Source: Marinicellulosiphila megalodicopiae (GTDB lineage: Bacteria; Pseudomonadota; Gammaproteobacteria; Pseudomonadales; Natronospirillaceae). From it: a stretch of 64,000 nucleotides of DNA. The stretch covers positions 4,402,001-4,466,000 of the forward strand of contig NZ_AP023087.1 in NCBI RefSeq assembly GCF_045862395.1, in the 5' to 3' direction. Of the stretch, positions 18,750 through 27,977 are shown piece after piece; positions within the stretch are counted from its first letter, which is position 1; every line of letters starts with the position of its first letter. The notes beneath the pieces were generated by a model, which was not told the DNA's origin, made no database searches, and worked only from the letters and a program-made list of their open reading frames with translations. Both the position numbers and the translations under genes were made by a program.

Positions 18750-18901
18750 CATTATTCTAATAGAATTCCAGCAATACAAAAAATACAACCTATACTAAAA
18801 CTCATATAGAAGCACTCTGCATGCCACGGGCGTTTGAAACGAATTACAATAAAGTTTCTCGTGCATGGCTGCTAATTTATAGGGCCTAATTATCAATTTG
18901 T

Positions 18902-21112
18902 ATGAATATTCCTACGATTCTCTCCAAATTTTTTGACTTTAAAGACACGCGAGACAAACCCGCTGTCAGCTTTAATGACGAATTACATTATCAATCCAGA
19001 CGATTTTTAATGGTTCCGTCATTTTTGTCGTTTATTTGGCTTTTTTTCATCCCAATCGATCAAGCCTTATACCCTCAATTTCCGATTTTTATTTGGATTC
19101 GTGCCGGCCTTACACTACTTGGTATCATTTTATTAGCACTTACATTCATCGATTGGGTTGAAGGTAAGTACCAATATTTAGTCGCCCCAATTGCAATATA
19201 TCTCGCTTTTGGCTCTGCCACTATTACAGGCCTTACAGGTTGCGATCCTACCTATTTAACAGGTTTTATTCTTGTTATTTGCTTAATTCCACTGATCCCA
19301 ATAAAAAGAAAATACGGCCTTCTAATATTATTTGGCAGTTCAAGCTGGTGTTTAACTTTATCGTTTATCAATGGATTTAGCCCGCACGATGCCGCAAGTC
19401 GCTACAGCTTAAACGACATATTCGCCGCGCTTACAATATTATCTATATTTATATGGATACAAGATAAATACCGATATCAAATTTGGTTTAATAATACTCA
19501 CACTAAAAACATCGCCCAAGAAAGTGTCGACTCGGCACAAGAACAAGTCGAAGCAAAAAGTCGATTTTTAGCCACCATGAGTCACGAAATTCGCACCCCT
19601 ATGAACGGGGTAATTGGTATGGTCGAATTACTAAAAAATACCGATCTTGCTCCAAACCAGCGCCAATATGTGGATATAATTAACAATTCTGGTAAGGCAC
19701 TACTAAATATTATTAGCGATATTTTAGATTATTCAAAAATTGAAGCAGGCAAATTAGATCTTGAAGAAATTGATATGGACATTGATGCATTATGTTTAGA
19801 TGTCGTGTCATTGTTTAGTCTAACAGCTAATAAAAAACAACTAGAGCTTTTAATCGATATTGTCCCAGGTACCCCTTTATTTATAAAAAGCGACCCAACT
19901 CGGCTACGCCAAATATTATTAAACCTACTTGGTAATGCTTTAAAATTTACAGCCGAGGGCAAAGTTACACTTAGCGTTACTCCTATTGTGGATACATTAG
20001 AAACAGGTAAAACCATTTTAAAGTTTTCAATCACCGATACAGGAATTGGCTTAAGTGAAAAGCAAATAGCGCTGTTATTTTCATCGTTTTCACAAGCAGA
20101 CAATTCCACCACCAGAAAATATGGCGGCACGGGTTTAGGTTTAAGTATTTCGAAATTTTTAGCAGAATTAATGGGCGGGGAAATTGGTGTCGATAGCACA
20201 TTAGATGAAGGCTCAACATTTTGGTTTACCATTGCATGCGATTTAGCTGACAGTCGTTACATCAAGCAAAATCAAGTCACTGTTAATTTACTTAAAGGCA
20301 AACATATTTTAGTAGTTGATGACTCAGTTGAGTTTGTATCGGTTTTGCAAGAACAGTGCAAATCCTGGGGCATGACTGTTGATATTGCATACAGTTACGA
20401 ACAAGCAATCATTGTTCTAGAATCATTAAGTGAGTCTAAAAAATCATTAGATTTGATTTCAATTGATATGTCCCTTCCTAATCAAAATGGACTGGATCTT
20501 TCAAAATGGATGAACCAAGACCCGACAATGAACTCAATTAAACGTGTACTAATCACCGGTTTGACCATGCTGCCTTCACAGGAGGAGTTAACTCTCGCCA
20601 AAATTGACCACGTCATTCAAAAGCCCGTAACATCACGCTCGTTAAAAGAAAAGTTTTCATCGTTGTTTGATGAACGATCTGATCAAGATCGAGTAGAAGA
20701 AGAAATCAAACAAAATCTGCAAATTGAAAATAAACGTGTACTTGTGGTTGAAGATAATAATGTGAATATCATGGTCATTCGTTCCATGTTAAAAAAACTC
20801 AATATGGGATTTAACATTGCTGAAGATGGCGAGATTGCTGTTCGGTTATTTAAAAAAACCCACGAGAACATAGATCTAGTTTTAATGGATTTTGAAATGC
20901 CCAATATGGACGGTATTGAAGCGACAAAACAAATTAGACGCTTTGAATTAGAAAATAATTTAACTCCAACACCTATTATTGGGTTAACTGCACATGCGAT
21001 GAAAGAACATCAAACTCAAGGTATGAAAGCGGGAATGGATGACTATTTAACCAAACCTATTGAGTTAAAAATTCTCAAAGAAGCCGTAGTCAGACGCTTC
21101 CCGCCTTTATAG
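18902..21112 (+). CDS. Membrane hybrid histidine kinase with two receiver domains
   Basis: 736 residues. Five or six membrane helices occupy about residues 35-200. The HisKA box FLATMSHEIRTPMNG carries H228, followed by an N box (LLNLLGNALKFT) and G boxes (DTGIGLS, GGTGLGLSIS). Receiver 1 (HILVVDDS, LISIDMSLPNQNG, IQKPV) and receiver 2 (RVLVVEDNNVN, LVLMDFEMPNMDG, DDYLTKPI) both have the Asp and Lys needed for phosphorylation. No Hpt domain is visible, so a separate phosphotransfer protein is likely. There is no clear ribosome binding site before the ATG. The signal sensed is unknown. Confidence 0.9.
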   Translation: MNIPTILSKFFDFKDTRDKPAVSFNDELHYQSRRFLMVPSFLSFIWLFFIPIDQALYPQFPIFIWIRAGLTLLGIILLALTFIDWVEGKYQYLVAPIAIYLAFGSATITGLTGCDPTYLTGFILVICLIPLIPIKRKYGLLILFGSSSWCLTLSFINGFSPHDAASRYSLNDIFAALTILSIFIWIQDKYRYQIWFNNTHTKNIAQESVDSAQEQVEAKSRFLATMSHEIRTPMNGVIGMVELLKNTDLAPNQRQYVDIINNSGKALLNIISDILDYSKIEAGKLDLEEIDMDIDALCLDVVSLFSLTANKKQLELLIDIVPGTPLFIKSDPTRLRQILLNLLGNALKFTAEGKVTLSVTPIVDTLETGKTILKFSITDTGIGLSEKQIALLFSSFSQADNSTTRKYGGTGLGLSISKFLAELMGGEIGVDSTLDEGSTFWFTIACDLADSRYIKQNQVTVNLLKGKHILVVDDSVEFVSVLQEQCKSWGMTVDIAYSYEQAIIVLESLSESKKSLDLISIDMSLPNQNGLDLSKWMNQDPTMNSIKRVLITGLTMLPSQEELTLAKIDHVIQKPVTSRSLKEKFSSLFDERSDQDRVEEEIKQNLQIENKRVLVVEDNNVNIMVIRSMLKKLNMGFNIAEDGEIAVRLFKKTHENIDLVLMDFEMPNMDGIEATKQIRRFELENNLTPTPIIGLTAHAMKEHQTQGMKAGMDDYLTKPIELKILKEAVVRRFPPL

Positions 21113-21114
21113 AA

Positions 21115-21498
21115 TTATTCTATTTCTAAAATTGCGTCCATTTCCACTTGTGCACCTTTTGGCAGTTGAGCAACACCAATGGCTGCACGTGCAGGGTAAG
21201 GTTGAACAAAATATTCTGCCATCACTTCATTAACTGCTGCAAAATTTGATAAATCCGTTAAGAAAATATTTAATTTAGCCACATCTTGTAATGATCCTCC
21301 CGCGGCTTTTGCCACAGCAGATAAGTTTTTAAATACTTGGTGAATGTTTGCTTTGATGTCCCCTTCGACCATTTCCATTGTTTCTGGTACTAATGGAATT
21401 TGACCTGACATATAAACAGTGTTGTTAACCTTAACTGCTTGAGAATATGTACCGATTGCTTTTGGTGCATCGTCTGTGTGGATAATTTGCTTAGCCAT
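21115..21498 (-). CDS. ridA: RidA family reactive imine/enamine deaminase
   Basis: 127 residues from the ATG at 21498 (AGGATT upstream); a longer frame to 21570 adds an unlikely hydrophobic tail. RidA speeds hydrolysis of 2-aminoacrylate and related imines to 2-keto acids and protects PLP enzymes. The family pattern is intact: APKAIGTYSQAVKV, VYMSGQIPLVPETMEMV, and PARAAIGVAQLPKGAQVEMD with the substrate-binding Arg. It ends 3 bp from the convergent hybrid kinase gene. Confidence 0.93.
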   Translation of the reverse strand: MAKQIIHTDDAPKAIGTYSQAVKVNNTVYMSGQIPLVPETMEMVEGDIKANIHQVFKNLSAVAKAAGGSLQDVAKLNIFLTDLSNFAAVNEVMAEYFVQPYPARAAIGVAQLPKGAQVEMDAILEIE

Positions 21499-21568
21499 AG
21501 TAGAAATCCTGTAAATTAATATATAATTGAACGTTAAAAACGCGATTATAACCACTAACGAGGCAAGC

Positions 21569-22033
21569 ATGAAACAATTTTGGCTAATGAAATCGGAACC
21601 CGACGCATTTAGTTTTGATGATTTACAAGCAAAGGGTAAACAAGGCGAACCTTGGGATGGAGTAAGAAATTACCAAGCGCGCAATCATATGCAAAATATG
21701 AAAAAAAATGATCTTGTATTGTTTTATCACTCAAGCACCAAACCCGCTGGTGTGGTGGGCATCGCTAAAGTGATAAAAGAATCGTATCCAGACTTTACGG
21801 CTTTAGAGCCTGAATCTAAATATTTTGATCCAAAAAGTGATCCTGAAAACCCGCGTTGGTTTATGGTCGATATCGTGTTTCAAAAACATATAAAGCGCTT
21901 AGTCACTCTAAAAGAAATTAAAGCAAACCCTGCATTAAGTGAAATGCAACTGGTCACCCATTCACGTTTAAGCATCAATCAAGTTACCGAACAGCAATGG
22001 GACGAAATTATAAAAATGAGCGAGTTAAGCTGA
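21569..22033 (+). CDS. EVE domain protein
   Basis: 154 residues from the ATG at 21569 (GAGGCA upstream). The EVE fold is clear: MKQFWLMKSEPDAFSFDDL, WDGVRNYQARNHM, and KNDLVLFYHSS. EVE domains belong to the PUA-like superfamily and bind modified bases in nucleic acids. Its TGA stop overlaps the ATG of the DEAD-box helicase gene (TGATG at 22031), so translation is probably coupled. That suggests a role with RNA here, which is inference. Confidence 0.92.
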   Translation: MKQFWLMKSEPDAFSFDDLQAKGKQGEPWDGVRNYQARNHMQNMKKNDLVLFYHSSTKPAGVVGIAKVIKESYPDFTALEPESKYFDPKSDPENPRWFMVDIVFQKHIKRLVTLKEIKANPALSEMQLVTHSRLSINQVTEQQWDEIIKMSELS

Positions 22034-23349
22034 TGCAGTTTACTCCTGACTTTTTCAACGAAGCATTATTAAAAAATATCCTAAAAAAAGGATACCAAAA
22101 ACCCAGCGACATTCAAAAAAAAGTCTTCACACCCATTCTCAATAAACAAGACATCGCCGCCAGTGCACAAACAGGCACAGGTAAAACGGCAGCGTTTGTC
22201 TTACCCATATTACAATCCATGCTAACCAACTACAGCGATGCCGATTTAACAAAATTTACAACCATAAATGTTGTAGTGCTAACTCCTACACGAGAATTAG
22301 CTTTACAAGTATTTGAACAATTTGATTTTTTTGCAAAAGACTTAGAAATCATCAAACCCGCACTTGTGATTGGTGGAGAAAAAATAGACAGTCAAATTTT
22401 AAAAATTAATCAAGGGGTGAATATTATTGTGGCAACACTTGGTCGATTAATTGATTTACAACAACAAGCACAGGTTGATTTAACCGGTGTACACACATTA
22501 GTATTAGATGAAGCCGACCGAATGTTAGATTTGGGTTTTGAAGATGAGCTAGCATCGATCTTGCAGTTTTTACCGCAAACCAAACAAACGTTATTGTTTT
22601 CGGCGACTTACCCTGAAAGCGTTAAAAAAGTAGTGGCTGAGTTTTTAAATAACCCCGTTTATTTGTCATCAAGTAAACAAAATACAGCCAATAAAAATAT
22701 CAAACAATGGCTGTATGAAATCGACAAAAAAAATAAACCCGCAGCTATCATGAAAATTATTGAAGAATATAACCAACAACAATCAATCGTATTTTGTAAA
22801 ACAAAACAAACCGTCGATGATTTAGATATGCAGCTGCGCGAAAATGGATTTCATAGCCGTGCGATTCACAGTGACAAACCCCAACACATTCGCAACAGCG
22901 CAATGACACAATTTAAAAACCGAGACATTCAAGTATTAATAGCCACGGACATTGCAGCACGCGGTTTAGACATCAAACAACTACCAATAGTAATTAATTA
23001 TGATTTTCCGTTTGTGGCTGAAGATTATATTCACAGAATAGGCAGAACAGGACGAGCAGGTGAAAAAGGCATGGCGATATCCTTAGCAAGTGCAGAACAA
23101 TATAACGAACTGATTGCCATTGAGTATTTACTTAAACACGTCATCCAGCGCGACACACTAGAAGGGTTAGAACCCATACATAATATGCCAAATTCTTTTT
23201 TACAAAAACCGAAAGAAAAACAAATAAGAAAGAAAAAAGCCAAGATCAAAATAAAACAAAATAATAGAACATCAAATCACAGTAAAGCACCTGACAAAAA
23301 ATCAACAGGATTAGAATTAAAGCCAAGAAAGAAACGTCGTCTTCAATAA
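22033..23349 (+). CDS. DEAD-box ATP-dependent RNA helicase (RhlE-like)
   Basis: 438 residues from the ATG at 22033. All core motifs are present: Q motif (KKGYQKPSDIQ), AQTGTGKT, PTRELALQV, VLDEADRMLDLGF, LLFSATYP, TDIAARGLDI and HRIGRTGRAG. A Lys/Arg-rich tail of about 60 residues follows, as in RhlE-type helicases, and should bind RNA. The helicase unwinds RNA in ribosome assembly or RNA turnover; the exact subgroup is uncertain. It is translationally coupled to the EVE gene. Confidence 0.93.
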   Translation: MQFTPDFFNEALLKNILKKGYQKPSDIQKKVFTPILNKQDIAASAQTGTGKTAAFVLPILQSMLTNYSDADLTKFTTINVVVLTPTRELALQVFEQFDFFAKDLEIIKPALVIGGEKIDSQILKINQGVNIIVATLGRLIDLQQQAQVDLTGVHTLVLDEADRMLDLGFEDELASILQFLPQTKQTLLFSATYPESVKKVVAEFLNNPVYLSSSKQNTANKNIKQWLYEIDKKNKPAAIMKIIEEYNQQQSIVFCKTKQTVDDLDMQLRENGFHSRAIHSDKPQHIRNSAMTQFKNRDIQVLIATDIAARGLDIKQLPIVINYDFPFVAEDYIHRIGRTGRAGEKGMAISLASAEQYNELIAIEYLLKHVIQRDTLEGLEPIHNMPNSFLQKPKEKQIRKKKAKIKIKQNNRTSNHSKAPDKKSTGLELKPRKKRRLQ

Positions 23350-23573
23350 AATCAGCCATTATAAAAGAAATAATATTTTACGTAACAAGAAAACAAAAAG
23401 TAAAGTATTTTTATATTGTGCTAAATCATAAATTTTAATTTATTATCCAGGAGTCAAATCCATTTTTATTAAAACTTATAATCAAAGTCCACAAAAAATA
23501 AAAGTCCACAAAAAAGTTGAATTTGGCCCTAGCCCAATATTAGACATATTAATTTTTTAAAATAGGTATCTAC

Positions 23574-23798
23574 ATGCTCCCCATACATATCGACAGAGAA
23601 TTAAAACTAAAATTAATTGAAATAGGATTCACCGATTTAAAGCTAAATCAAATCAATATATTTGTTGCCATTCTTAATGAGGCAAGTCACAAAGTATGCA
23701 AAAGATTAAATATGAAAAATATAGGAAACATTAAAAACGCTGAAATCGTAAATGGACAAATGCTTGATCACACTAAATACAGCCTAATGAATAAATAA
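23574..23798 (+). CDS. Small hypothetical protein, 74 residues
   Basis: The ATG has AGGT eight bases upstream. The protein is charged, without signal peptide, and reads HIDRELKLKLIEIGFTDLKL then KVCKRLNMKNIGN; I recognise no family. It lies 10 bp before the next small membrane gene, so the two may share a transcript. The upstream gap contains a direct repeat AAAGTCCACAAAAAA near 23485-23515. Confidence 0.4.
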   Translation: MLPIHIDRELKLKLIEIGFTDLKLNQINIFVAILNEASHKVCKRLNMKNIGNIKNAEIVNGQMLDHTKYSLMNK

Positions 23799-23808
23799 AG
23801 GAAACCCC

Positions 23809-24150
23809 ATGAAAAATTTGAGCGAACAAATAAACTGGCAAAAACAATTCGAAAACAGAAAATGGAAACGAATCACTCAATCAATTGAACTTGCATTACT
23901 GACTTTAATGACATTTACAGTAATAGGAGTCATTTTTATTTATGGTAATGGCACTAAATTTCAACCGGTGTTTATCGGATTTTCTATCGTGCTAGCTTGC
24001 TCTACTGCCTGCTTAATTCCGTTATTTTTTAAAGGGTATACTTTTAATAGATGGCAAGTATTTGTGATCACTTTAGGCTTGGGTTGTGGTGCAGCAATCA
24101 CCGCGCTTGCCGCACTTTTAATGTTAGAGTTACAGTTGCTGACGGGTTAA
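23809..24150 (+). CDS. Small three-helix membrane protein
   Basis: 113 residues with an AAAGGAAA ribosome binding site. A charged cytoplasmic N-terminus (NWQKQFENRKWKR) is followed by three membrane helices (ALLTLMTFTVIGVIFIY, VFIGFSIVLACSTACLIPLFF, VFVITLGLGCGAAITALAALL). No family is recognised. It converges on nnrS with a 3-bp gap, and its closeness suggests but does not prove a link with respiration or NO stress. Confidence 0.6.
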   Translation: MKNLSEQINWQKQFENRKWKRITQSIELALLTLMTFTVIGVIFIYGNGTKFQPVFIGFSIVLACSTACLIPLFFKGYTFNRWQVFVITLGLGCGAAITALAALLMLELQLLTG

Positions 24151-24153
24151 ATA

Positions 24154-25365
24154 TTACCCTTTATCACCATCCACTCTTGGCGAAAACAAGACAGGAAAAT
24201 AAACAACAACAAAAGATCCAAACGCTAGCGCCCATAATACACAAGCAATTAAAATCAACATTTGATAAGACTCAATTATCATTGGCATAAACACTCGCAC
24301 AATTAATGCTAAAACCATCAACATCAAAGCGAAACTCATTGCATAATTTACCTGCATAATTCTTCCAGTATGACCTAATGACACCCTTGAAATCATCGCT
24401 AAAATCATTAAACCCATACCACCTACGGTAATAGCGTGAATCCCTAACGACGCACCAGTAATTGAACCTAACTTTGCTAACCCCAGCATGACTAAACCAA
24501 TACAAATTGACCAATAACTTAAATGTAACGACCAAACCAAAGGTGTTTTAAGTGTCACCCAAATTTTCCAACGCAACGCTCTTATAAAATTTATAACACC
24601 AGCAATTAACAAAACAGCCGCTTCAACATAAATATGTAAAGGCAGAATTTGTGCGACTACTAAAACACTTAGCACAACTGAAATAATGGATAATTTTTCT
24701 AACCAACCAATAGCCGGTAATCTTTCAGTTTTTGTACCACTTGAGGTAAACATTGGAAACACACGTCCACCCATAATGCACATAATCAATGTCACCATTA
24801 AAACCATAATATGACTGATTGATATAAACGAAATATCCAATACACCTTTAGCCGCCAAATGCATTAATAAATTCAATACACCCATTAAACATAAAACAGG
24901 CACAAAAAATAAATTGCGCCATTTTTTAGCTTTAATAACAGGGTTTGCTAAATAATAAGCAGCCAATGGCAAATACAAAACATCAAGGGCGATAATTAAA
25001 TTTTCAGGTATAAAAACTGGAAATGCATTAAATACACGTGCCAACAACCAAACCATTACAAGTGCAAAAAGTGTTTTACCTTTTACACTGGATACTCCAG
25101 TCCAAGTTTGAACCGCCGTCAATAAAAACCCTGTAATAATCGCCACCACAAAACCAAACAACATCTCGTGAACATGCCAAAAATACGCGCCACCCATAGG
25201 AGAAAATTGAATATAACCAGTAAGGGTTAAACCCCAAACTAAAATACTAAATACACTAAACAATGCACCTAGCCAAAACAACGGGCGAAATGCCATACGT
25301 AAAAAAGCAATGGGTTGATTGTCGTCCTCTGTTGTTTTAATGTGACCACTTGGTGAAATTATCAT
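24154..25365 (-). CDS. nnrS: NnrS family haem-copper membrane protein
   Basis: 403 residues, about twelve membrane helices. The family signature HVHEMLFGFVVAIITGFLLT with a following WTG is present, along with conserved His residues in later helices (ITVGGMGLMILAMISRVSLGHTGR). NnrS protects against nitric oxide stress, probably by keeping NO from forming iron-thiol complexes. It lies 36 bp downstream of nsrR on the same strand, so the two form an operon. Confidence 0.93.
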   Translation of the reverse strand: MIISPSGHIKTTEDDNQPIAFLRMAFRPLFWLGALFSVFSILVWGLTLTGYIQFSPMGGAYFWHVHEMLFGFVVAIITGFLLTAVQTWTGVSSVKGKTLFALVMVWLLARVFNAFPVFIPENLIIALDVLYLPLAAYYLANPVIKAKKWRNLFFVPVLCLMGVLNLLMHLAAKGVLDISFISISHIMVLMVTLIMCIMGGRVFPMFTSSGTKTERLPAIGWLEKLSIISVVLSVLVVAQILPLHIYVEAAVLLIAGVINFIRALRWKIWVTLKTPLVWSLHLSYWSICIGLVMLGLAKLGSITGASLGIHAITVGGMGLMILAMISRVSLGHTGRIMQVNYAMSFALMLMVLALIVRVFMPMIIESYQMLILIACVLWALAFGSFVVVYFPVLFSPRVDGDKG

Positions 25366-25401
25366 ACCTACCTCTCTTATCTTAAAATTTTAAATATAAA
25401 A

Positions 25402-25851
25402 TTATGGAAATAACAATATCGATTTCAACTCGTTTGAGCGCTTACCTTTTATTAAATCGGCCAAAGTATGTTGATCTAAACTTTCAAAAAAACAGGCCTT
25501 CGCTTTAGCTAATATATTTTTTAGTTCGCAAGCAGGTGTAATCACACAGTGGTTATTGTCACCTAAACACTCTACTAATGTTGAATCTTGCTCGGTCATT
25601 CTGACCACTTCGCCAATATTAATTAACTTCGCCGCTTTGCCCAATTTAAGCCCGCCATTTTTACCACGAGTTGCTCTTATGTAACCCTTGGCACTTAACT
25701 CTTGCACAACCTTCATTAAATGGTTTTTAGAAATGCTGTAACTGTCTGCTACCTCTTTAATGGTAACGGGAGCTTCAGACGTTTCTTTACTTTTTAAAGC
25801 TAAGTAAATCAAAATACGCAAAGAGTAATCAGTGAAACGCTTTATGTTCAT
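25402..25851 (-). CDS. nsrR: NsrR, Rrf2-family nitric-oxide-sensing repressor
   Basis: 149 residues. The N-terminal winged helix reads RFTDYSLRILIYLALK and ISKNHLMKVVQELSAKGYIRATRGKNGG. The three iron-sulphur cysteines are C95, C102 and C108 (VECLGDNNHCVITPACEL), spaced as in NsrR. NO damages the cluster and releases DNA. Its own promoter region contains a palindrome matching the NsrR operator pattern, so it probably represses itself and the nnrS gene downstream. Confidence 0.93.
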   Translation of the reverse strand: MNIKRFTDYSLRILIYLALKSKETSEAPVTIKEVADSYSISKNHLMKVVQELSAKGYIRATRGKNGGLKLGKAAKLINIGEVVRMTEQDSTLVECLGDNNHCVITPACELKNILAKAKACFFESLDQHTLADLIKGKRSNELKSILLFP

Positions 25852-25865
25852 GTTTGGGCCAAATA

Positions 25866-25896
25866 TTTAAAGATGCATACAGTTTACATCTTTAAA
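25866..25896. promoter_or_regulatory. Probable NsrR operator
   Basis: TTTAAAGATG and its exact inverse CATCTTTAAA flank an 11-base centre, giving a 31-bp dyad 15 bp upstream of the nsrR start. It resembles the known NsrR site (AAGATGCAT-type half sites). The rest of the gap to 26219 holds no clear gene. Confidence 0.8.
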
Positions 25897-26219
25897 GTGA
25901 AAACTCATAATCTTTATTTTAAATATGCACGGCACATTATATTAAACGGATATTTACCCTCATGAAGAAACATCCCTTTAAACCTCTAGACATGCCTTAT
26001 AGTGTTGGCACATCCAATACTGGTGATTTTTAAGAAGAGTAACCTCATGTAAAAATCCACTTTGTCATATAATCCAATAATATGAACGCTGGACATCACC
26101 AAGATTAACGATTGCATAGAAGTAGCGTCAGGACATTCAAATTTTGTATTTAACTAACTAAACAATATCGAGCATTTCAAAAGTAGACGAGCCCGAACTG
26201 GCACTACGTCCCCTCCCCA

Positions 26220-27155
26220 CTAACTATCTACCAATATTTTAGATATTAAATCATATACTTTTCGGACCCGTAAATTAGTACGCAATTCCTGATGACATAC
26301 CAACCAAACAGGCAATGTCATTATTGGGCCTTGATCATTTAATATCCTTACTAAACTTGGCTCAAATTTTTCTGCATATTCTGACAAAAAAATCACACCT
26401 AAATCTTGTTTACATAATTGAATTTGCATCGGCTGAAATTCGGTCACTATTTGTACGTTTTTTTGTGACAACAACCAGCCTTGTTGATTTAAAATATCGA
26501 TCATTCTTTTGTCTTTTTCAAAACCAATAATTTGAATGTCGTTTAAATCACTTATATGATCAATACTTTTAAAGGAAGACAAATACGTCTGTGTGCCCAC
26601 TAACCATATATTTTCCTCTCCCAATTTTTTTGCAATTAATTCTGGTTGCGACGGCCTAAAATTACGAATCGCAATATCCGCTTCACGTCGATTTAAATCA
26701 CTGGGGTTATTAGTCACCACTACTTCAATATCAATACCTGGATAATCTTCTTTTACTTTTTTAATCACTTTAGGTAATCGATAAACCGCATCTAGGTGCC
26801 CTGCTGATATGGTCACTAACCCTTCAAGTTGTTGCGAATGTCCTGCCGCTGTTAAAGAGAATTTCTCAGCGGCACTGGCCATTTGTTTGGCATGCAACAA
26901 CAGCTCTTGTCCACTTTGGGTTAATACTAATCGTTGCCCACCACGCTCAAACAATGTGACGCCTAAGTCTTTTTCAAGGGCGGCAACCTGCCTGCTTAAT
27001 GTGGGTTGTGCCATGTTTAATGCTTTAGCAGCAGCTGAGAACGAGCCTTCTTCGGCGGTGATTAAAAACCCTCTTGTGCGATTCCAGTCAAAGGCAACGG
27101 ATGCCCAGCCTATACTTTTTTGCATACCTATTATGTCTTTTTCGTCAATTTCCAT
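26220..27155 (-). CDS. LysR family transcriptional regulator
   Basis: 311 residues. The N-terminal winged helix-turn-helix is typical: FLITAEEGSFSAAAKALNMAQPTLSRQVAALEKDLGVTLFERGGQ. An effector-binding domain follows (VTISAGHLDAVYRLPKVIKKVKEDYPGIDIEVVV). The N-terminus is about 25 residues longer than usual; an ATG at residue 11 or a later start is possible. It is divergent from the NAD(P)-binding gene at 27222, with a 66-bp gap that likely holds both promoters, so it may control that gene. Confidence 0.9.
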   Translation of the reverse strand: MEIDEKDIIGMQKSIGWASVAFDWNRTRGFLITAEEGSFSAAAKALNMAQPTLSRQVAALEKDLGVTLFERGGQRLVLTQSGQELLLHAKQMASAAEKFSLTAAGHSQQLEGLVTISAGHLDAVYRLPKVIKKVKEDYPGIDIEVVVTNNPSDLNRREADIAIRNFRPSQPELIAKKLGEENIWLVGTQTYLSSFKSIDHISDLNDIQIIGFEKDKRMIDILNQQGWLLSQKNVQIVTEFQPMQIQLCKQDLGVIFLSEYAEKFEPSLVRILNDQGPIMTLPVWLVCHQELRTNLRVRKVYDLISKILVDS

Positions 27156-27221
27156 ATCAATTTAGCATAGCTATACTCATTTCATACAATTTAATGAGTC
27201 GAATCGACAAAGGTAACCAAC

Positions 27222-27947
27222 ATGAAAGCATTAGTACTTGGCGCATCAGGCGCAACTGGACACAAATTAGTCGAACAATTATTGAATCAAAACACCCAAG
27301 TAAAGGTAATTGTGCGCCCAAGTAGCGTACTGCCACAAAGCATCAGCGCGCACCCTCAACTTGAAATCATACGCGGTGAGTTTTTATCATTTAGTGATCA
27401 CCAAATACAAACATTAGTACAAGACTGCCAAATCATTGCATCATGTTTGGGTCACAACTTAACCTTAAAAGGCATGTTTGGTAATCCAAGAGCACTGGTC
27501 ACAAACACAATTAAACGATTATGCGAAGCTGTCGCACTCAATCAACCCAACTCGCCAGTTAAATTAGTATTAATGTCATCCACAGGCGTGCGCAATAAAT
27601 TAAATTTAGAAACGGTTTCCACCACTCACAATATATTAATTCACCTATTACGCTGGTTATTGCCACCACATAAAGATAACGAACAAGCCACCGCTTATTT
27701 ACAAAATACAGTCAGTAAATCTAATCCATTTATAGACTGGGTAGCCGTCAGACCCGACGCATTGATTGTGTCTGACCAAGTCAGTGAATATAAAATTGAA
27801 GCCAAACCCACACGAGATGCGTTATTTAATGCTGGCGAAATTAGCCGAATTAATGTGGCGCACTTTATGGCGTCACTGGTAATGGACAGTGATTTATGGA
27901 CGCGATGGAAATACAAGACGCCTGTGATTTACGCTAAAACAAATTAA
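27222..27947 (+). CDS. NAD(P)-binding protein (atypical SDR / NmrA-like)
   Basis: 241 residues with AAGGTAA before the ATG. The N-terminus MKALVLGASGATGHKLVEQLL is the Rossmann dinucleotide motif GxxGxxG of NmrA-like and related atypical short-chain dehydrogenases. VLMSSTGVRNK follows the usual strand, and the Tyr-Lys pair of classical SDRs is not obvious, so catalysis is uncertain. It is the probable target of the divergent LysR regulator. Confidence 0.85.
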   Translation: MKALVLGASGATGHKLVEQLLNQNTQVKVIVRPSSVLPQSISAHPQLEIIRGEFLSFSDHQIQTLVQDCQIIASCLGHNLTLKGMFGNPRALVTNTIKRLCEAVALNQPNSPVKLVLMSSTGVRNKLNLETVSTTHNILIHLLRWLLPPHKDNEQATAYLQNTVSKSNPFIDWVAVRPDALIVSDQVSEYKIEAKPTRDALFNAGEISRINVAHFMASLVMDSDLWTRWKYKTPVIYAKTN

Positions 27948-27949
27948 TA

Positions 27950-27977
27950 AAATGGCGATTCCTTTCGCCATTTTTTT
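27950..27977. terminator. Bidirectional terminator
   Basis: AATGGCGA and TCGCCATT enclose a 6-base loop, with A-rich and T-rich flanks. It separates the convergent NAD(P)-binding gene and the nucleotidyltransferase gene. Confidence 0.85.

Noticed and set aside
25962..26033. 23-codon frame beginning MKKHPFKPLDMPYSV, just past the NsrR operator on the plus strand
   Set aside because: No ribosome binding site and no recognisable pattern; short frames like this are common by chance.
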